From the NCBI RefSeq assembly GCF_902859945.1, contig NZ_CADIKL010000031.1, forward strand, positions 32,461 to 96,460: a DNA stretch of 64,000 nt, read 5' to 3'. The position numbers and the translations under genes were made by a program. Origin of the DNA: Paraburkholderia caffeinitolerans (GTDB lineage: Bacteria; Pseudomonadota; Gammaproteobacteria; Burkholderiales; Burkholderiaceae). Below, piece by piece: positions 44,526 through 53,831 of this stretch. Within the stretch, counting starts at the first letter, position 1, and every line of letters starts with the position of its first letter. The notes beneath the pieces are model-generated. The model was not told the origin of the DNA. It worked only from the letters and a program-made list of their open reading frames with translations, and made no database searches.

Positions 44526-45011
44526 ATGTTCAGTGAAGCAATGCTGTCGCCAGCGCTGACGTCGGCACCCATCGGAGGGGTTGTGTTTTCAGACTCGAGC
44601 ATCCCGCGCGATACGATCCAGGCGTACCTCGAAACGCATTACGAGGTGTTGGGCGATGCGCCCGCAATGCTGCGCCCCGGCCAGTTCAACGCTGCACTCG
44701 CCGCGCTGCATGAGGCCCGCCAAGTTGCCTGTAGCGCGTTCATCACCGCCTGCAATCCGCTGAGCAAGAGCCTCGACCCCGCAACCAATGTGGCCCGGCA
44801 AGAGACACTCGCACGCGAACTCGACGCACTCGGCTTCGCATACATCGAGGGCGTCGGGCAGCATCCATCGAACCAGTGGCCCGGCGAAGCGAGTTTCCTG
44901 GTGTTGGGCATGACGCTCGACACGGCAAAAGCGCTAGCCAAAAAATACGAACAGAACGCAATCGTCTGGTGCGGCGCCGACGCCGTGCCGCAACTGATTC
45001 TCCTGCGCTAA
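44526..45011 (+). CDS. DUF3293-domain protein
   Basis: A 161-aa cytoplasmic protein matching DUF3293. It has TIQAYLETHYEV at the start of the domain, then SAFITACNPLSK, LGFAYIEGVGQHPSNQWPGE and a C-terminal NAIVWCGADAVPQLILLR. No function is established for the family. The ATG at 44526 follows AGGAAT; a GTG at 44583 behind GGAGGGG would give a 142-aa protein that begins closer to the domain. It stops six bases from the stop of the converging hydroxypyruvate isomerase gene. A TATAAA near 44425 may belong to its promoter. Confidence 0.75.
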   Translation: MFSEAMLSPALTSAPIGGVVFSDSSIPRDTIQAYLETHYEVLGDAPAMLRPGQFNAALAALHEARQVACSAFITACNPLSKSLDPATNVARQETLARELDALGFAYIEGVGQHPSNQWPGEASFLVLGMTLDTAKALAKKYEQNAIVWCGADAVPQLILLR

Positions 45012-45017
45012 TTTAAT

Positions 45018-45806
45018 TCACTGCGCGGCTTGCAAATACGGGCGCAGCCAGCCCAGCCCATCGGAGGTGGCCGCCTTCGGCCGGTATTCGCAGCCGATCC
45101 AGCCGTTGTAGCCGAGCGCGTCGATCACATCGAACAGGTAGGGATAATTGAGCTCGCCCAGATCCGGCTCGTGCCGTTCCGGCACGCCGGCAATCTGGAT
45201 ATGGCCGATGCCGGCGATGTCGCGCTTGAGTTTCATCGCAACGTCGCCTTCGACGATCTGGCAGTGATAGCAGTCGAATTGCACGCGCAGGTTCGGTGCG
45301 CCCACTTCGCGGCAGATGGCCTGCCCTTCGTCCTGGCGGCTGAGGAAATAGCCTGGCATGTCGCGCTGATTGATCGGCTCGATCAGGATCTGGATCCCGT
45401 CGCCGCGCGCGGCTTCCGCGGCCCAGGCAAGATTGCGCAGATAGGTTTCGTGGTGGCGCGCGCGCTCGCCGTCCGCGCCAATGAGGCCGGCCATCACATG
45501 CAGCTTGTCGTTGCCGATGGTGCGCGCATAGCCGAGCGCGGTTTCGACCGAGCGGCGGAACTCGTCCTCCCGGCCCGGCAGCGAGGCGAGGCCCCGCTCT
45601 CCCGCCGCCCAGTCGCCGGGCGGCGCGTTGAAAAGCGCCTGCACGAGGCCGTTGCCATCGAGGCGCGAGCGGATTTCGGCGGCCGGATGTTCGTAGGGAA
45701 AGAGATACTCGACGGCGCGAAAGCCGTCGCGGGCGCAAGCGGCGAAACGCTCGAGAAACGCGTGCTCGTTGTACATCATGGTGAGATTCGCTGCGAAACG
45801 CGGCAT
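45018..45806 (-). CDS. hyi: Hydroxypyruvate isomerase / 2-oxo-tetronate isomerase
   Basis: A 262-aa TIM-barrel isomerase of the Hyi/OtnI family: MPRFAANLTMMYNEHAFLERF at the N-terminus, EYLFPYEHPA, ILIEPINQRDMPGYFLS with a metal-ligand Glu, RVQFDCYHCQIVEGD, IGHIQIAGVPERHEPDLGE and GCEYRP. It interconverts hydroxypyruvate and tartronate semialdehyde, or related 2-oxo-tetronates. It follows a LysR gene on the same strand by 57 bp. In glyoxylate metabolism it would link ureide breakdown (ureidoglycine aminohydrolase is encoded at 49703) to glycerate, but no glyoxylate carboligase is present here. Confidence 0.88.
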   Translation of the reverse strand: MPRFAANLTMMYNEHAFLERFAACARDGFRAVEYLFPYEHPAAEIRSRLDGNGLVQALFNAPPGDWAAGERGLASLPGREDEFRRSVETALGYARTIGNDKLHVMAGLIGADGERARHHETYLRNLAWAAEAARGDGIQILIEPINQRDMPGYFLSRQDEGQAICREVGAPNLRVQFDCYHCQIVEGDVAMKLKRDIAGIGHIQIAGVPERHEPDLGELNYPYLFDVIDALGYNGWIGCEYRPKAATSDGLGWLRPYLQAAQ

Positions 45807-45863
45807 GGCATCAGCTCCAACGGAAAAACAAGCAATGGAATAAGGATGAGGTCAAGCGGGCAT

Positions 45864-46745
45864 TCAGCGCCGCGGCTTGCCGATCATGCGCGACATCGCC
45901 CGCGCCAGTTCCTTCACGACCGTGTCGGCGGTGGGCCGGTGCAGCAGCGCGAGGTCCATGGTTTCGATCGCGGGCAGCCCGCTCTTTTGCGTGAGCACGA
46001 CGTGATCGGCGGTGACCGAGCGCAGCGGCAGCAGGCTGATGCCGAGCCCGTCGGCCACGGCCGCCTGGATGCCGCTCAGGCTCGAACTGATGAAACTCAT
46101 GCGCCAGCGCCGCCCGAGCCCTTCGATCGCGTTCGTCATGTCGTCGCGATACAGCCCGCGCGGCGGGAACGCCACCAGCGGAATCGGATCGAGCTGAAAC
46201 GACGGGTTCTTCGCGCTGTCGATCCAGCGCAGTTGCTCGGGCCAGCTGGCCACGGCCTCGCGACTGTTGCGGCGGTGCTTCACGAGCGCGAGATCGAGGT
46301 CGCCGCGGTCGTAGTTGCGCTCGACGTCGCGGCTCAAGCCGCTGGTGACTTCGAGCTTCACCTGCGGGTGCTCGCGGGTGAATGCCGCGAGCATATGGGT
46401 CGTGGGCCCGCCGACGAAATCCTCGGGCACGCCCAGGCGCACCGTCAAGCCCACGGTCGCCCCCGCCAACGATTCGAGCATTTCATCGTTGAGCGCCAGC
46501 ATGCGCCGCGCGTAGGCCAGCAGCGTCTCGCCGGCATCGGTCGGGCGCACGTCGCGCGCGCCGCGCTCGAGCAGCTTGTGCCCCGCCATGTCCTCCAGAC
46601 GCTTCACTTTCTGGCTCACCGTCGACTGCGTCGAATGCAGCCGCGCCGAGGCCGCCGTGAACGTGCCGCAATCGGCCACCATGACGATCGCCTTGAGCAG
46701 GTCCAGATCGAACAGCGGCCGCTGCGCTCCTGCGTTGCTTTTCAT
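45864..46745 (-). CDS. LysR-family transcriptional regulator
   Basis: A 293-aa LysR regulator. The helix-turn-helix (FDLDLLKAIVMVADCGTF...ARLHSTQSTVSQKV, about residues 10-60) and the effector domain are complete. The ATG at 46745 is used because the LysR domain begins 10 residues later; an in-frame start at 46805 would read through the likely operator. It is divergent from a CodA-like amidohydrolase and upstream of hyi, and probably controls the right-hand amidohydrolase cluster. Confidence 0.88.
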   Translation of the reverse strand: MKSNAGAQRPLFDLDLLKAIVMVADCGTFTAASARLHSTQSTVSQKVKRLEDMAGHKLLERGARDVRPTDAGETLLAYARRMLALNDEMLESLAGATVGLTVRLGVPEDFVGGPTTHMLAAFTREHPQVKLEVTSGLSRDVERNYDRGDLDLALVKHRRNSREAVASWPEQLRWIDSAKNPSFQLDPIPLVAFPPRGLYRDDMTNAIEGLGRRWRMSFISSSLSGIQAAVADGLGISLLPLRSVTADHVVLTQKSGLPAIETMDLALLHRPTADTVVKELARAMSRMIGKPRR

Positions 46746-46782
46746 CGGACTATTTGGTTTTTGAATGGGATACCGCCTTCTA

Positions 46783-46795
46783 TCACGTAGCGTGA
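46783..46795. promoter_or_regulatory. LysR-type box (T-N11-A)
   Basis: TCACG-TAG-CGTGA is a perfect 5-bp inverted repeat spaced as a LysR box. It lies 38 bp before the LysR start, in the divergent region with the amidohydrolase at 46933. Outer CCTTC/GAAGG arms (46776-46798) extend the symmetry. Confidence 0.55.
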
Positions 46796-46800
46796 AGGCT

Positions 46801-46860
46801 GGCAATCGGGCTGGGAATCGGGCTGATAATCAGGCTGATAATCAGGCTGGCAATCGCCGG
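46801..46860. repeat. 12-bp tandem repeat, five units
   Basis: Units GGCAATCGGGCT, GGGAATCGGGCT, GATAATCAGGCT (twice) and GGCAATCGCCGG follow one another without gaps. They lie directly beside the LysR box, in the leader of the amidohydrolase at 46933. An open frame through them would encode AGNR/ADNQ repeats, but no start there is supported. Confidence 0.85.
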
Positions 46861-46932
46861 GTATTCGCTGGCAAACTGGCGAGATCGACGCCGCGCGCTG
46901 CGCGGCCCCATGGCCACTACTGTGGAATCGGC

Positions 46933-48141
46933 ATGACTTCTGCTATTCGCCCTCTCGTCATTTCCAACGTCCGCCTCGCCGATGACCCGAGCGGCCAGCC
47001 CGTATCCGTTTCGGTCGCCGGCGGCCGCATCGAGGCAATTGGTCCGAACCTCGCGCCGCCGCCCGGCGCCCTCGTCGAAGACGGCGGCGGCGCGCTGCTG
47101 CTGCCGGGCTTCGTCGAAGGGCACACGCATCTCGACAAGACCCACTGGGGCCGCGACTGGTACGTCAACGAAGTGGGCCCGAATCTCACCGACCGCATCG
47201 CGAACGAACGCGAGTTCCGCAAAGCCTCGGGACACGATGCGGGCGTGCAGTCGCTCGCGCTGTCGCACGCGTTCCTGGCGGCGGGCACGACGCGCCTGCG
47301 CACCCACGTCGATATCGACACCGACGCGGGGCTGCGCTACCTCGAAGGCGTGCTCGGCACGCGCGACACGCTGGCCGACGTGCTCGACATGCAGATCGTC
47401 GCGTTCCCGCAATCGGGCCTGTTGATCCGTCCTGGCACCGAGAAGCTGCTCGGCGATGCACTCGCCGCCGGCGCGGACGTGCTCGGCGCGCTCGATCCCG
47501 CCTTGATCGACGGCGATCCGGCGGGCTCGCTCAACGCGACCTTCGCGCTCGCTGAGCGTTACGGCAAGCCTATCGACATTCATCTGCACGAACCGGGCGA
47601 GGTGGGCGCGTTCACGTTCAAGCTGCTGCTCGACCGCGTGGAGGCCATGGGCATGCAGGGCCGCGTCGTGGTGAGCCACGCGTTCTGCCTGGGCGCATTG
47701 CCCGAACCCACGGCGCTGCTCGAGCGCATCGCGCGCCTGCGCGTGGCGCTGCTGACGAGCGCCCCGCCCTCGCGCCCGGTGCCGCCGCTCAAGCGCTGCC
47801 GCGAACTGGGCATCACGATCTTCGGCGGCAACGACGGCATCCGCGATACGTGGACGCCGTTCGGCATGCCCGACATGCTCGAACGCGCGATGCTGATCGG
47901 CATGCGCTACGACATGCGGCGCGACGACGATCTGGCGCTCGCGTTCGATTGCGTAAGCGCGGCGGGCGCGCAGGGCTGCGGTTTCGCCGATTACGGCCTG
48001 CATGCGGGCGCGCGCGCCGACCTCGTGCTGGTGGACGCCGAAACGCTCGCGCACGCGGTGGTTGCGCGGCCCGTGCGCAAGCTGGTGGTGTCGAACGGGC
48101 GCGTCGTCGCGCGCGGCGGCGTGCTTGCCGGCGCGGCTTGA
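46933..48141 (+). CDS. CodA-like amidohydrolase (cytosine deaminase superfamily), paralogue 1
   Basis: A 402-aa metal-dependent amidohydrolase of the cytosine deaminase clade. Metal and catalytic elements in order: LPGFVEGHTHLDK (HxH, near residue 65), RTHVDID, IDIHLHEPGE (His near 215), VVSHAFCLG, and GGNDGIRDTWTPFG, the late Asp loop. The ATG at 46933 is used; a frame start at 46765 would include the 12-bp repeats. It is divergent from LysR and 48 bp before a second amidohydrolase. CodA relatives deaminate or hydrolyse cytosine, isocytosine, creatinine or triazine derivatives; the substrate here is unknown. Confidence 0.88.
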   Translation: MTSAIRPLVISNVRLADDPSGQPVSVSVAGGRIEAIGPNLAPPPGALVEDGGGALLLPGFVEGHTHLDKTHWGRDWYVNEVGPNLTDRIANEREFRKASGHDAGVQSLALSHAFLAAGTTRLRTHVDIDTDAGLRYLEGVLGTRDTLADVLDMQIVAFPQSGLLIRPGTEKLLGDALAAGADVLGALDPALIDGDPAGSLNATFALAERYGKPIDIHLHEPGEVGAFTFKLLLDRVEAMGMQGRVVVSHAFCLGALPEPTALLERIARLRVALLTSAPPSRPVPPLKRCRELGITIFGGNDGIRDTWTPFGMPDMLERAMLIGMRYDMRRDDDLALAFDCVSAAGAQGCGFADYGLHAGARADLVLVDAETLAHAVVARPVRKLVVSNGRVVARGGVLAGAA

Positions 48142-48189
48142 TTCGCCCCGCGGATAACCTGGAAAAACAGCCTGCGAAAGAGGATCCAC

Positions 48190-49650
48190 ATGGACCATCG
48201 AGAACACGTGGACGTGCTGATCATGCACGGTTGCGTGATTACGGTCGACGCTGAGCGCCGCGTAATCGAAGACGGCGCGGTGGCGGTCAAGGGCGAGCGC
48301 ATCGTCGCGGTCGGCACGAGCGCCGAGCTGGCCGAAAAATATTCTGCAGACCGTATGATAGACGCGCGCCGCAAGGCCGTGCTGCCCGGTTTCATCGACG
48401 CGCACGCGCATGCGGGCCACGCCATGCTGCGCACCATCGGTGGCGCGGACGGCGATGCGTGGACCGACGCCTGCGAAATAATCTATACGCAGGCCTCGGA
48501 CGAAACGTTCTGGGAAATGGAGTCGCATCTCGCCGCACTCGAACGCCTGAAGGCTGGCGTGACGACGGGCGTGTCGCTGCTCGGCGGCGGCGATTCGATC
48601 ATGCGCGTGGACGATCCGGTCTATGCGCGCCGCCATTGCGACGCCGTGGTCAAGACAGGCACGCGCTCGATGGTCGCGGTCGGCGCCTCGCGGCCACCCT
48701 CGCCGCGCGCCTACACCACATACGGCCGTGATGGAACCACGGGCAGCGTGAAGCGCGAAGTCGATTTCGATCAGATGTACGAAGTATGCAAAGCGATCGT
48801 CGACACCTGCCACGGCGACGCGAACGGCCGCATCCAGATCGCGCTCACGCTGCCCGTGTACGCCCCGCAGCACTACCCGGCGCAGGCGCAATGGGAAGGC
48901 GTGGCGCGCCGCGAGGCGGCCCGCTACATGGCGCTCGCGCAGTCGCGCGGGCTTTCCTTCACGCAGGACGGCCATCGCGCCGGCACGCTGGAATTCGCGC
49001 ATCGCGAACTCGGGCTCATGAATGCGAAGTCGTTCATGTCGCACGCCATCGACCTCACCGAAGCGGACATTGCCGCGTGCGTGGAAACGGGCGCCTCGAT
49101 CGTGCACAACCCGAGCGCGATCATGTCGATCATCGGCCGCTGCCCGGTGCCGGAACTGATCGATGCGGGCGTCAACGTGGCGATCGGCTCGGACGCGGCC
49201 GCGCCAGACCGCGGCTACGACATGTTCCGCCACATGTGGCAGTGCATGCACTATCACCGCCGGCACTTCCGCGATCCGGACGTGCTGCCGCACGGCAAGG
49301 TGCTGGAGATGATCACGATCGACGCCGCGAAGGCGCTGTCGCTCGACGATGAATTAGGGTCGCTGGAAGCGGGCAAGCTGGCCGACATCATCATGGTCGA
49401 CCTGTTCAAGCCGCATATGATGCCGATGAACATGCCCGTCTATCGCGTCACGTGCTTCGCGAATGCCGCGGACGTGTGCATGACGATGGTGGGCGGACGA
49501 ATCCTGATGGAAGACTACCGCGTATTGTCGGTCGACGAAGCGGAGATTCTGGAGGGGGTTCAGGCCGCTGCGGAGCGCATGCTCGAGCGCAGCGGCCTGC
49601 GTCGCCTGCTGGATATGCCGGCGACGCTATGGCGGGCTAGCCACTATTAA
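48190..49650 (+). CDS. SsnA/AtzA-like amidohydrolase (aminohydrolase superfamily)
   Basis: A 486-aa amidohydrolase of the chlorohydrolase/8-oxoguanine-deaminase clade. It has LPGFIDAHAHAGH (near residue 70), FTQDGHRAGTLEFAH (near 260), MSHAIDL and IAIGSDAAAPDRGYD (near 340). It continues from the CodA-like gene with AGAGGA before the ATG. Members hydrolyse amino or halo groups on purines, pyrimidines and s-triazines. Compared with canonical members the His of the QxxH segment sits in TQDGH, so the pocket may be divergent. A strong bidirectional terminator follows. Confidence 0.87.
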   Translation: MDHREHVDVLIMHGCVITVDAERRVIEDGAVAVKGERIVAVGTSAELAEKYSADRMIDARRKAVLPGFIDAHAHAGHAMLRTIGGADGDAWTDACEIIYTQASDETFWEMESHLAALERLKAGVTTGVSLLGGGDSIMRVDDPVYARRHCDAVVKTGTRSMVAVGASRPPSPRAYTTYGRDGTTGSVKREVDFDQMYEVCKAIVDTCHGDANGRIQIALTLPVYAPQHYPAQAQWEGVARREAARYMALAQSRGLSFTQDGHRAGTLEFAHRELGLMNAKSFMSHAIDLTEADIAACVETGASIVHNPSAIMSIIGRCPVPELIDAGVNVAIGSDAAAPDRGYDMFRHMWQCMHYHRRHFRDPDVLPHGKVLEMITIDAAKALSLDDELGSLEAGKLADIIMVDLFKPHMMPMNMPVYRVTCFANAADVCMTMVGGRILMEDYRVLSVDEAEILEGVQAAAERMLERSGLRRLLDMPATLWRASHY

Positions 49651-49665
49651 GCGGCTATTAAGCGG

Positions 49666-49695
49666 CTTATGAGCGGCTTTTGGGCCGCTCATAAG
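49666..49695. terminator. Bidirectional terminator hairpin
   Basis: CTTATGAGCGGC and GCCGCTCATAAG form a perfect 12-bp stem with loop TTTTGG. Flanking AGCGG/CCGCT extends it past one bulged base. It sits between two converging genes (stops at 49650 and 49703). AGCGGCT/AGCGGCTT elements repeat on its left side. Confidence 0.75.
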
Positions 49696-49702
49696 ACCGC
49701 TA

Positions 49703-50551
49703 TTAAGCCGAGCGCTTCGGCTGCTGGCCGAGCGTGAGCTTAACCGTGCGGTTCACATCCTTGTACAGGAGGTAACGGAAGCGCGACGGGCCGCCTGCAT
49801 AGCAAGCTTGCGGGCAGAACGCACGCAGCCACATGAAGTCGCCGGCTTCGACTTCCACCCAGTCCTGGTTCAGGCGGTAGACAGCCTTGCCTTCGAGCAC
49901 ATAGAGGCCGTGCTCCATCACGTGCGTTTCAGCGAACGGAATCGTGCCGCCCGGCTCGAACGTGACGATGTTCACGTGCATGTCGTGGCGCATGTCGCTC
50001 ATGTCGACGAAACGCGTCGTGACCCAGCGGCCTTCCGTGCCGGGCATCGGGATCGGCTCGATGTCGCGCTCGTTGGTCACGAAAGCTTCGGGCATCGGCA
50101 CGCCTTCGACGGCTTCGTAGTGCTTGCGCAGCCAGTGGAAGCTGGCAACGGCGCCGCTGCGGTTGTGCAGCGTCCAGTTCGTACGCGGCGGAATGAATGC
50201 GTAGCCGCCCGGCACGAGCTTGTGCTCGACGCCGTTGAGCTTGAGCTCGAGCTCGCCGTCCACCACAAAGATCACGCCTTCAGCGAGATCGTCGAGTTCG
50301 GGACGGTCGCTGCCGCCGCCGGGGCTCACTTCCATGATGTACTGCGAGAACGTTTCGGCGAAGCCGGTCAGCGGACGCGCGAGCACCCACAGGCGGGTGT
50401 TGTCCCAGAACGGCAGGTAGCTCGTGACGATGTCACGAATCACGCCCTTCGGGATGACCGCGTAGGCTTCGGTGAACATTGCGCGATCGGTCAGCAATTC
50501 GGTTTGAGCCGGATGGCCGCCTTTCGGTGCGTAGTAAGGACTGGATGACAT
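49703..50551 (-). CDS. allE: (S)-Ureidoglycine aminohydrolase
   Basis: A 282-aa bicupin that converts (S)-ureidoglycine to (S)-ureidoglycolate and ammonia. The N-terminal cupin has LDDLAEGVIFVVDGELEL; the C-terminal, metal-binding cupin has FEPGGTIPFAETHVMEHGLYVLEGK and GDFMWLRAFCPQACYAGG. MSSSPYYAPKGGHPAQTELLTD and AYAVIPKGVIRDIVTSYLP are typical of the UGHY/AllE family. CGGAGC precedes the ATG. This is the one gene here with a firm ureide-pathway assignment, and it suggests that neighbouring amidohydrolases release allantoate-like or ureido intermediates. Confidence 0.93.
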   Translation of the reverse strand: MSSSPYYAPKGGHPAQTELLTDRAMFTEAYAVIPKGVIRDIVTSYLPFWDNTRLWVLARPLTGFAETFSQYIMEVSPGGGSDRPELDDLAEGVIFVVDGELELKLNGVEHKLVPGGYAFIPPRTNWTLHNRSGAVASFHWLRKHYEAVEGVPMPEAFVTNERDIEPIPMPGTEGRWVTTRFVDMSDMRHDMHVNIVTFEPGGTIPFAETHVMEHGLYVLEGKAVYRLNQDWVEVEAGDFMWLRAFCPQACYAGGPSRFRYLLYKDVNRTVKLTLGQQPKRSA

Positions 50552-50638
50552 TCTTTATGCTCCGGTGAGGATTTGATGTCACTACTTCAAAGACGAGGCC
50601 GCGCGCGGACATCGCGCGCGCTAAGGCGCTCGGGATAG

Positions 50639-51862
50639 TTAGCCGCGCTGGCCGGATGCGGCCGGCGTGGCTTCGAATTGCATGCGGGGCCTGGCGGTAT
50701 CGCCCCAGAACTGTCCGCTTCGGACGATGACGCGTTCGGCAGGCGCGGCTGCCACGGCTGCTGCTGCGTTCGGCGCCTTGACGATAACGAACGACGCCTC
50801 GTTGCCGACCTTCAGGCCGTAGTCGCGCTTGCCGATCACGGCCGCGCCGGCTTCGGTCGCCATGTCGAGCGCCACCAGCAGTTCTTCGTCAGTATAGAAC
50901 CCGGAACGGTAGCCAAGGAGCATGGCGCGCTGCAGCATGTCGCCGTTGCCGTACGGCCACCAGGCGTCCTGAATGTTGTCGTTGCCGCTGAACACGCGCA
51001 CGCCGGCGGCGCGCAACTGGAGGATCGGCGGGAAGGCGCGGTCGCCGGGGGCGTTCGTCATGATCGACACGCCGGCGGCGGCCAGCGCGTCGGCGATGCG
51101 CGCGACGGCGTCCGCGTCCACGTCGCCCAGCGCGTAGGCGTGGCTGACCGACACCCGGCCCTCGAGGCCAGCCGCGCGCGTGCGCGCGGCGATGCGGTGA
51201 AGCTGCTCGATGCCTTGTTCGCCCGCTTCGTGCAGGTGAATATCGATTTTCACGCCGCGCTTTTGTGCGATGCCGAAAACGATGTCGAGCTGGCCGTCAG
51301 CGTCGCCGTCGAGCGTGGTCGGGTCGATGCCGCCCACCACGTCGACGCCATCTTGCGCGGCGGCGTCGAGCACGTCAGCCGTGCCCGGGCACGACACCAC
51401 GCCCGCTTGCGGAAACGCGACGAGTTCGATGTCCATGATGCCGCGCCATTTTTCGCGCGCTTCCATCACAGCGTGAAGATGGGTCAGGCCGGTCGTAGCG
51501 TCCACGTCGACGTGGCTGCGCATGGCCATGGTGCCGAACGAGGCCACCTGGCGGATCAGCGTATCGGCGCGCTGGGCAATCGGCGCGGCGCTTGCGAGCG
51601 CGGCTTTTTCGTCGGCGAGGCGTTCGCGCAGCGTCGCGGCGACGCGATGCGCACGCCAGCCGTCGCCGAGGAAGCTTTTGTCGAGGTGGATATGGCCGTC
51701 GACGAAACCCGGCAGCACGAGGTGCCCCTGGAGGTCGACGATTTCGGCGGCCCCGGTTTCGGGGCGCGTGGCGCCAAGGCTGGCAAAGCGTCCATCGCGT
51801 ACAGCGAGATTCAGGGGCTGGCCGTCAGCGCCTACGGCATTGACGAATACGCGATCGAACAT
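50639..51862 (-). CDS. CodA-like amidohydrolase, paralogue 2
   Basis: A 407-aa amidohydrolase of the same clade as that at 46933: LPGFVDGHIHLDKSF (near residue 55), RSHVDVD, KIDIHLHEAGE (near 210), VSHAYALGD and FSGNDNIQDAWWPYGNGD. It is encoded 87 bp behind ureidoglycine aminohydrolase's start, upstream on the same strand, so the two are probably cotranscribed. The near-parallel motifs (RTHVDID/RSHVDVD; GGNDGIRDTW/SGNDNIQDAW) show that it is a diverged paralogue. Confidence 0.87.
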   Translation of the reverse strand: MFDRVFVNAVGADGQPLNLAVRDGRFASLGATRPETGAAEIVDLQGHLVLPGFVDGHIHLDKSFLGDGWRAHRVAATLRERLADEKAALASAAPIAQRADTLIRQVASFGTMAMRSHVDVDATTGLTHLHAVMEAREKWRGIMDIELVAFPQAGVVSCPGTADVLDAAAQDGVDVVGGIDPTTLDGDADGQLDIVFGIAQKRGVKIDIHLHEAGEQGIEQLHRIAARTRAAGLEGRVSVSHAYALGDVDADAVARIADALAAAGVSIMTNAPGDRAFPPILQLRAAGVRVFSGNDNIQDAWWPYGNGDMLQRAMLLGYRSGFYTDEELLVALDMATEAGAAVIGKRDYGLKVGNEASFVIVKAPNAAAAVAAAPAERVIVRSGQFWGDTARPRMQFEATPAASGQRG

Positions 51863-52061
51863 AGTGACTGTGTCTCGGCAATTCAGGACCCATTCAACGC
51901 GTTGCGATCTGCGTTGCGCTCGCTGCGCGGCGGGGCCCTATGGGAGAGTGAATGCCGAGACAATATCCGAACCCCGCATTATCGACAAATTAAATGTTGA
52001 AATGCTCGCCATTCATTTTCTCGATAGCTTGCGGGGTGCTGCGATACAACCGATACAACCG

Positions 52062-53762
52062 TTACAGCCCGAGCGCGCGCCCGTCACTGCGCGGATCGTG
52101 GGCGCCCGTCATGTGCCCGTCCGCGTCGATGCGGATCGCCCCGGGGTGCCCAGCCAGTTGGCTTTGCGCGGGAATCGGGCTCATCTCGTGGCCGCGCGCA
52201 GCCAGTTCGTCAAACACGCGCGCACCTGCGTCCTCTTCGAGCTTGAGGCTGTCGCGGCTGTCCGAGAAGGTCTTGCCGAGCAGAAAGCGCGGCCGGCCAA
52301 GCGCCGAAAGCGGGTCCATGCCGTAATCGATCAGGCGCGTGAGCACGGCCGCGAGCGTCTGCGGCTGACCATCGGCGCCCTGGGTGCCGTACAGCAGGTG
52401 CGGGCGGCCCCCCTTCAGGTACATGCCGGGGTTCAGCGTATGGAATGGCCGCTTGCCGCCGCGCAGCACGTTGGGGCTCTTCGGGTCGAGGCTGAACGAG
52501 GCGCCCCGGTTGTGCCACAGGATGCCCGTGTCGCCGGCCACCACGCCGCTGCCCCAGTCGAAATACACGGTTTGCAGCATGCTCACGCTGTTGCCCTGCT
52601 CGTCCGCCACGCCGATATACGCCGTGTCGCCGTGCTTGAACGTGTGCGGCCAGGGCATCGCGCGGTCCATGCGGATACGGCGCGCATGCGCATCGAGTGT
52701 CTGCGACGACAGCATCTGGTCGACCGGCACGTCGACGAAATCGGGATCCGCAACGTAGCGGTCGCGGTCGAGAAACGCCAGCTTCACGGCTTCGACGAGG
52801 ACGTGATAATAGTCGGCGCTGTTCTCGGGAATCGAGGCGAGATCGAAGCGATCGAGAATGCCCATGATTTCGAGCGTGGTCACGCCCTGGGTCGGCGGGC
52901 GCAGGCCCAGCAGTTCGCCGCCGCGATAACCCACGCGCAGCGGCACCTCCTCGCGGGCCGTCGTGCGGGCCAGGTCGTCGAGCGTGAGCGGCGAGCCCGC
53001 CTGCTTCAGGCCGGCGGCAACGCGGGCCGCCAGGTCGCCCTCGTAGAATTCGCGGCCGCCATGGGTGGCGATGCGATCGAGACTGCGCGCCAGCTCGGGC
53101 TGGACGAAGCGCTCGCCTGCCTGCGGGATGCGTCCGTGCGGCATGAAGACCCGCGCGAAGCCCTCCCAACTCGCGAGTTCGCCGGCGCGCAGCGTTTGCC
53201 AGAACTGCTGCGAGGGCGTCACGGGAAAGCCGTTGGCCGCGTATTCGATGGCGCGCGAAAACAGCGACGACCAGCCCTGCTTGCCGCCCCACGTGCCTTT
53301 GCTGAGCGAGTAAGCCTTGTCCCAGACCGCGACCGAGGCGCCGGTCGTCAGCGCGGCGCCTGGCCCGCGCACCGGAATCGCGCCGGTGTAGCCGGACGTT
53401 TTCGCGGCGGCCTGGCCGATGCCGGAGAGCGTATGCACATTGCCGGCGCGATCGCTGATCACCATGAAGGCGTCGCCGCCGAGCCCCGTGAAGTGCGGAT
53501 AAGTCACGTTCAGCACCGCGCCGATCGCGATGGCCGCCTCGATTGCGTTGCCGCCCGCGCGCAGCACCTCGCGCCCGGCTTCGCTCGCCAGTTCGTGCGG
53601 ACTCGTCACCATGCCGCGCGACGAGCGCGCAAGCCGGGGCGTTTCGACCGATGTGCCGGGCGTGCGTACAACGGGCGCGTCTTCGTCGAGCAGCGCTTGC
53701 TGCACCATCGCTTCTTCGATGTCCGTATCGGTGTCAATCTGGGCTTGCGCTACGAGCGTCAT
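52062..53762 (-). CDS. Gamma-glutamyltransferase-family protein
   Basis: A 566-aa Ntn-hydrolase of the gamma-glutamyltransferase family. MVTSPHELASEAGREVLRAG, NVTYPHFTGLGGDAFM and LGLRPPTQGVTTLEIMGIL are GGT signatures. The nucleophilic Thr that begins the small subunit is in HGDTAYIGVADEQGNSVSM. The oxyanion-side segment is LDPKSPNVLRGGKRPFHTL. I see no signal peptide with the ATG at 53762 (GGGGAAG upstream), so it may be cytoplasmic, unlike E. coli GGT. Such proteins include cephalosporin acylases and enzymes acting on gamma-glutamyl amides; position among amidohydrolases suggests that it hydrolyses an amide intermediate. Confidence 0.88.
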   Translation of the reverse strand: MTLVAQAQIDTDTDIEEAMVQQALLDEDAPVVRTPGTSVETPRLARSSRGMVTSPHELASEAGREVLRAGGNAIEAAIAIGAVLNVTYPHFTGLGGDAFMVISDRAGNVHTLSGIGQAAAKTSGYTGAIPVRGPGAALTTGASVAVWDKAYSLSKGTWGGKQGWSSLFSRAIEYAANGFPVTPSQQFWQTLRAGELASWEGFARVFMPHGRIPQAGERFVQPELARSLDRIATHGGREFYEGDLAARVAAGLKQAGSPLTLDDLARTTAREEVPLRVGYRGGELLGLRPPTQGVTTLEIMGILDRFDLASIPENSADYYHVLVEAVKLAFLDRDRYVADPDFVDVPVDQMLSSQTLDAHARRIRMDRAMPWPHTFKHGDTAYIGVADEQGNSVSMLQTVYFDWGSGVVAGDTGILWHNRGASFSLDPKSPNVLRGGKRPFHTLNPGMYLKGGRPHLLYGTQGADGQPQTLAAVLTRLIDYGMDPLSALGRPRFLLGKTFSDSRDSLKLEEDAGARVFDELAARGHEMSPIPAQSQLAGHPGAIRIDADGHMTGAHDPRSDGRALGL

Positions 53763-53831
53763 GGTACTTCCCCTATGCATTTATCGCGTGTGCCGCGGAC
53801 AGTCAGTGGGCTGCCGCGGCCCTTCGTTGTT

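Noticed and set aside
46765..46932. N-terminal extension of the amidohydrolase through the 12-bp repeats
   Set aside because: It would cover the LysR box, has no ribosome site, and the family N-terminus begins at the ATG at 46933.
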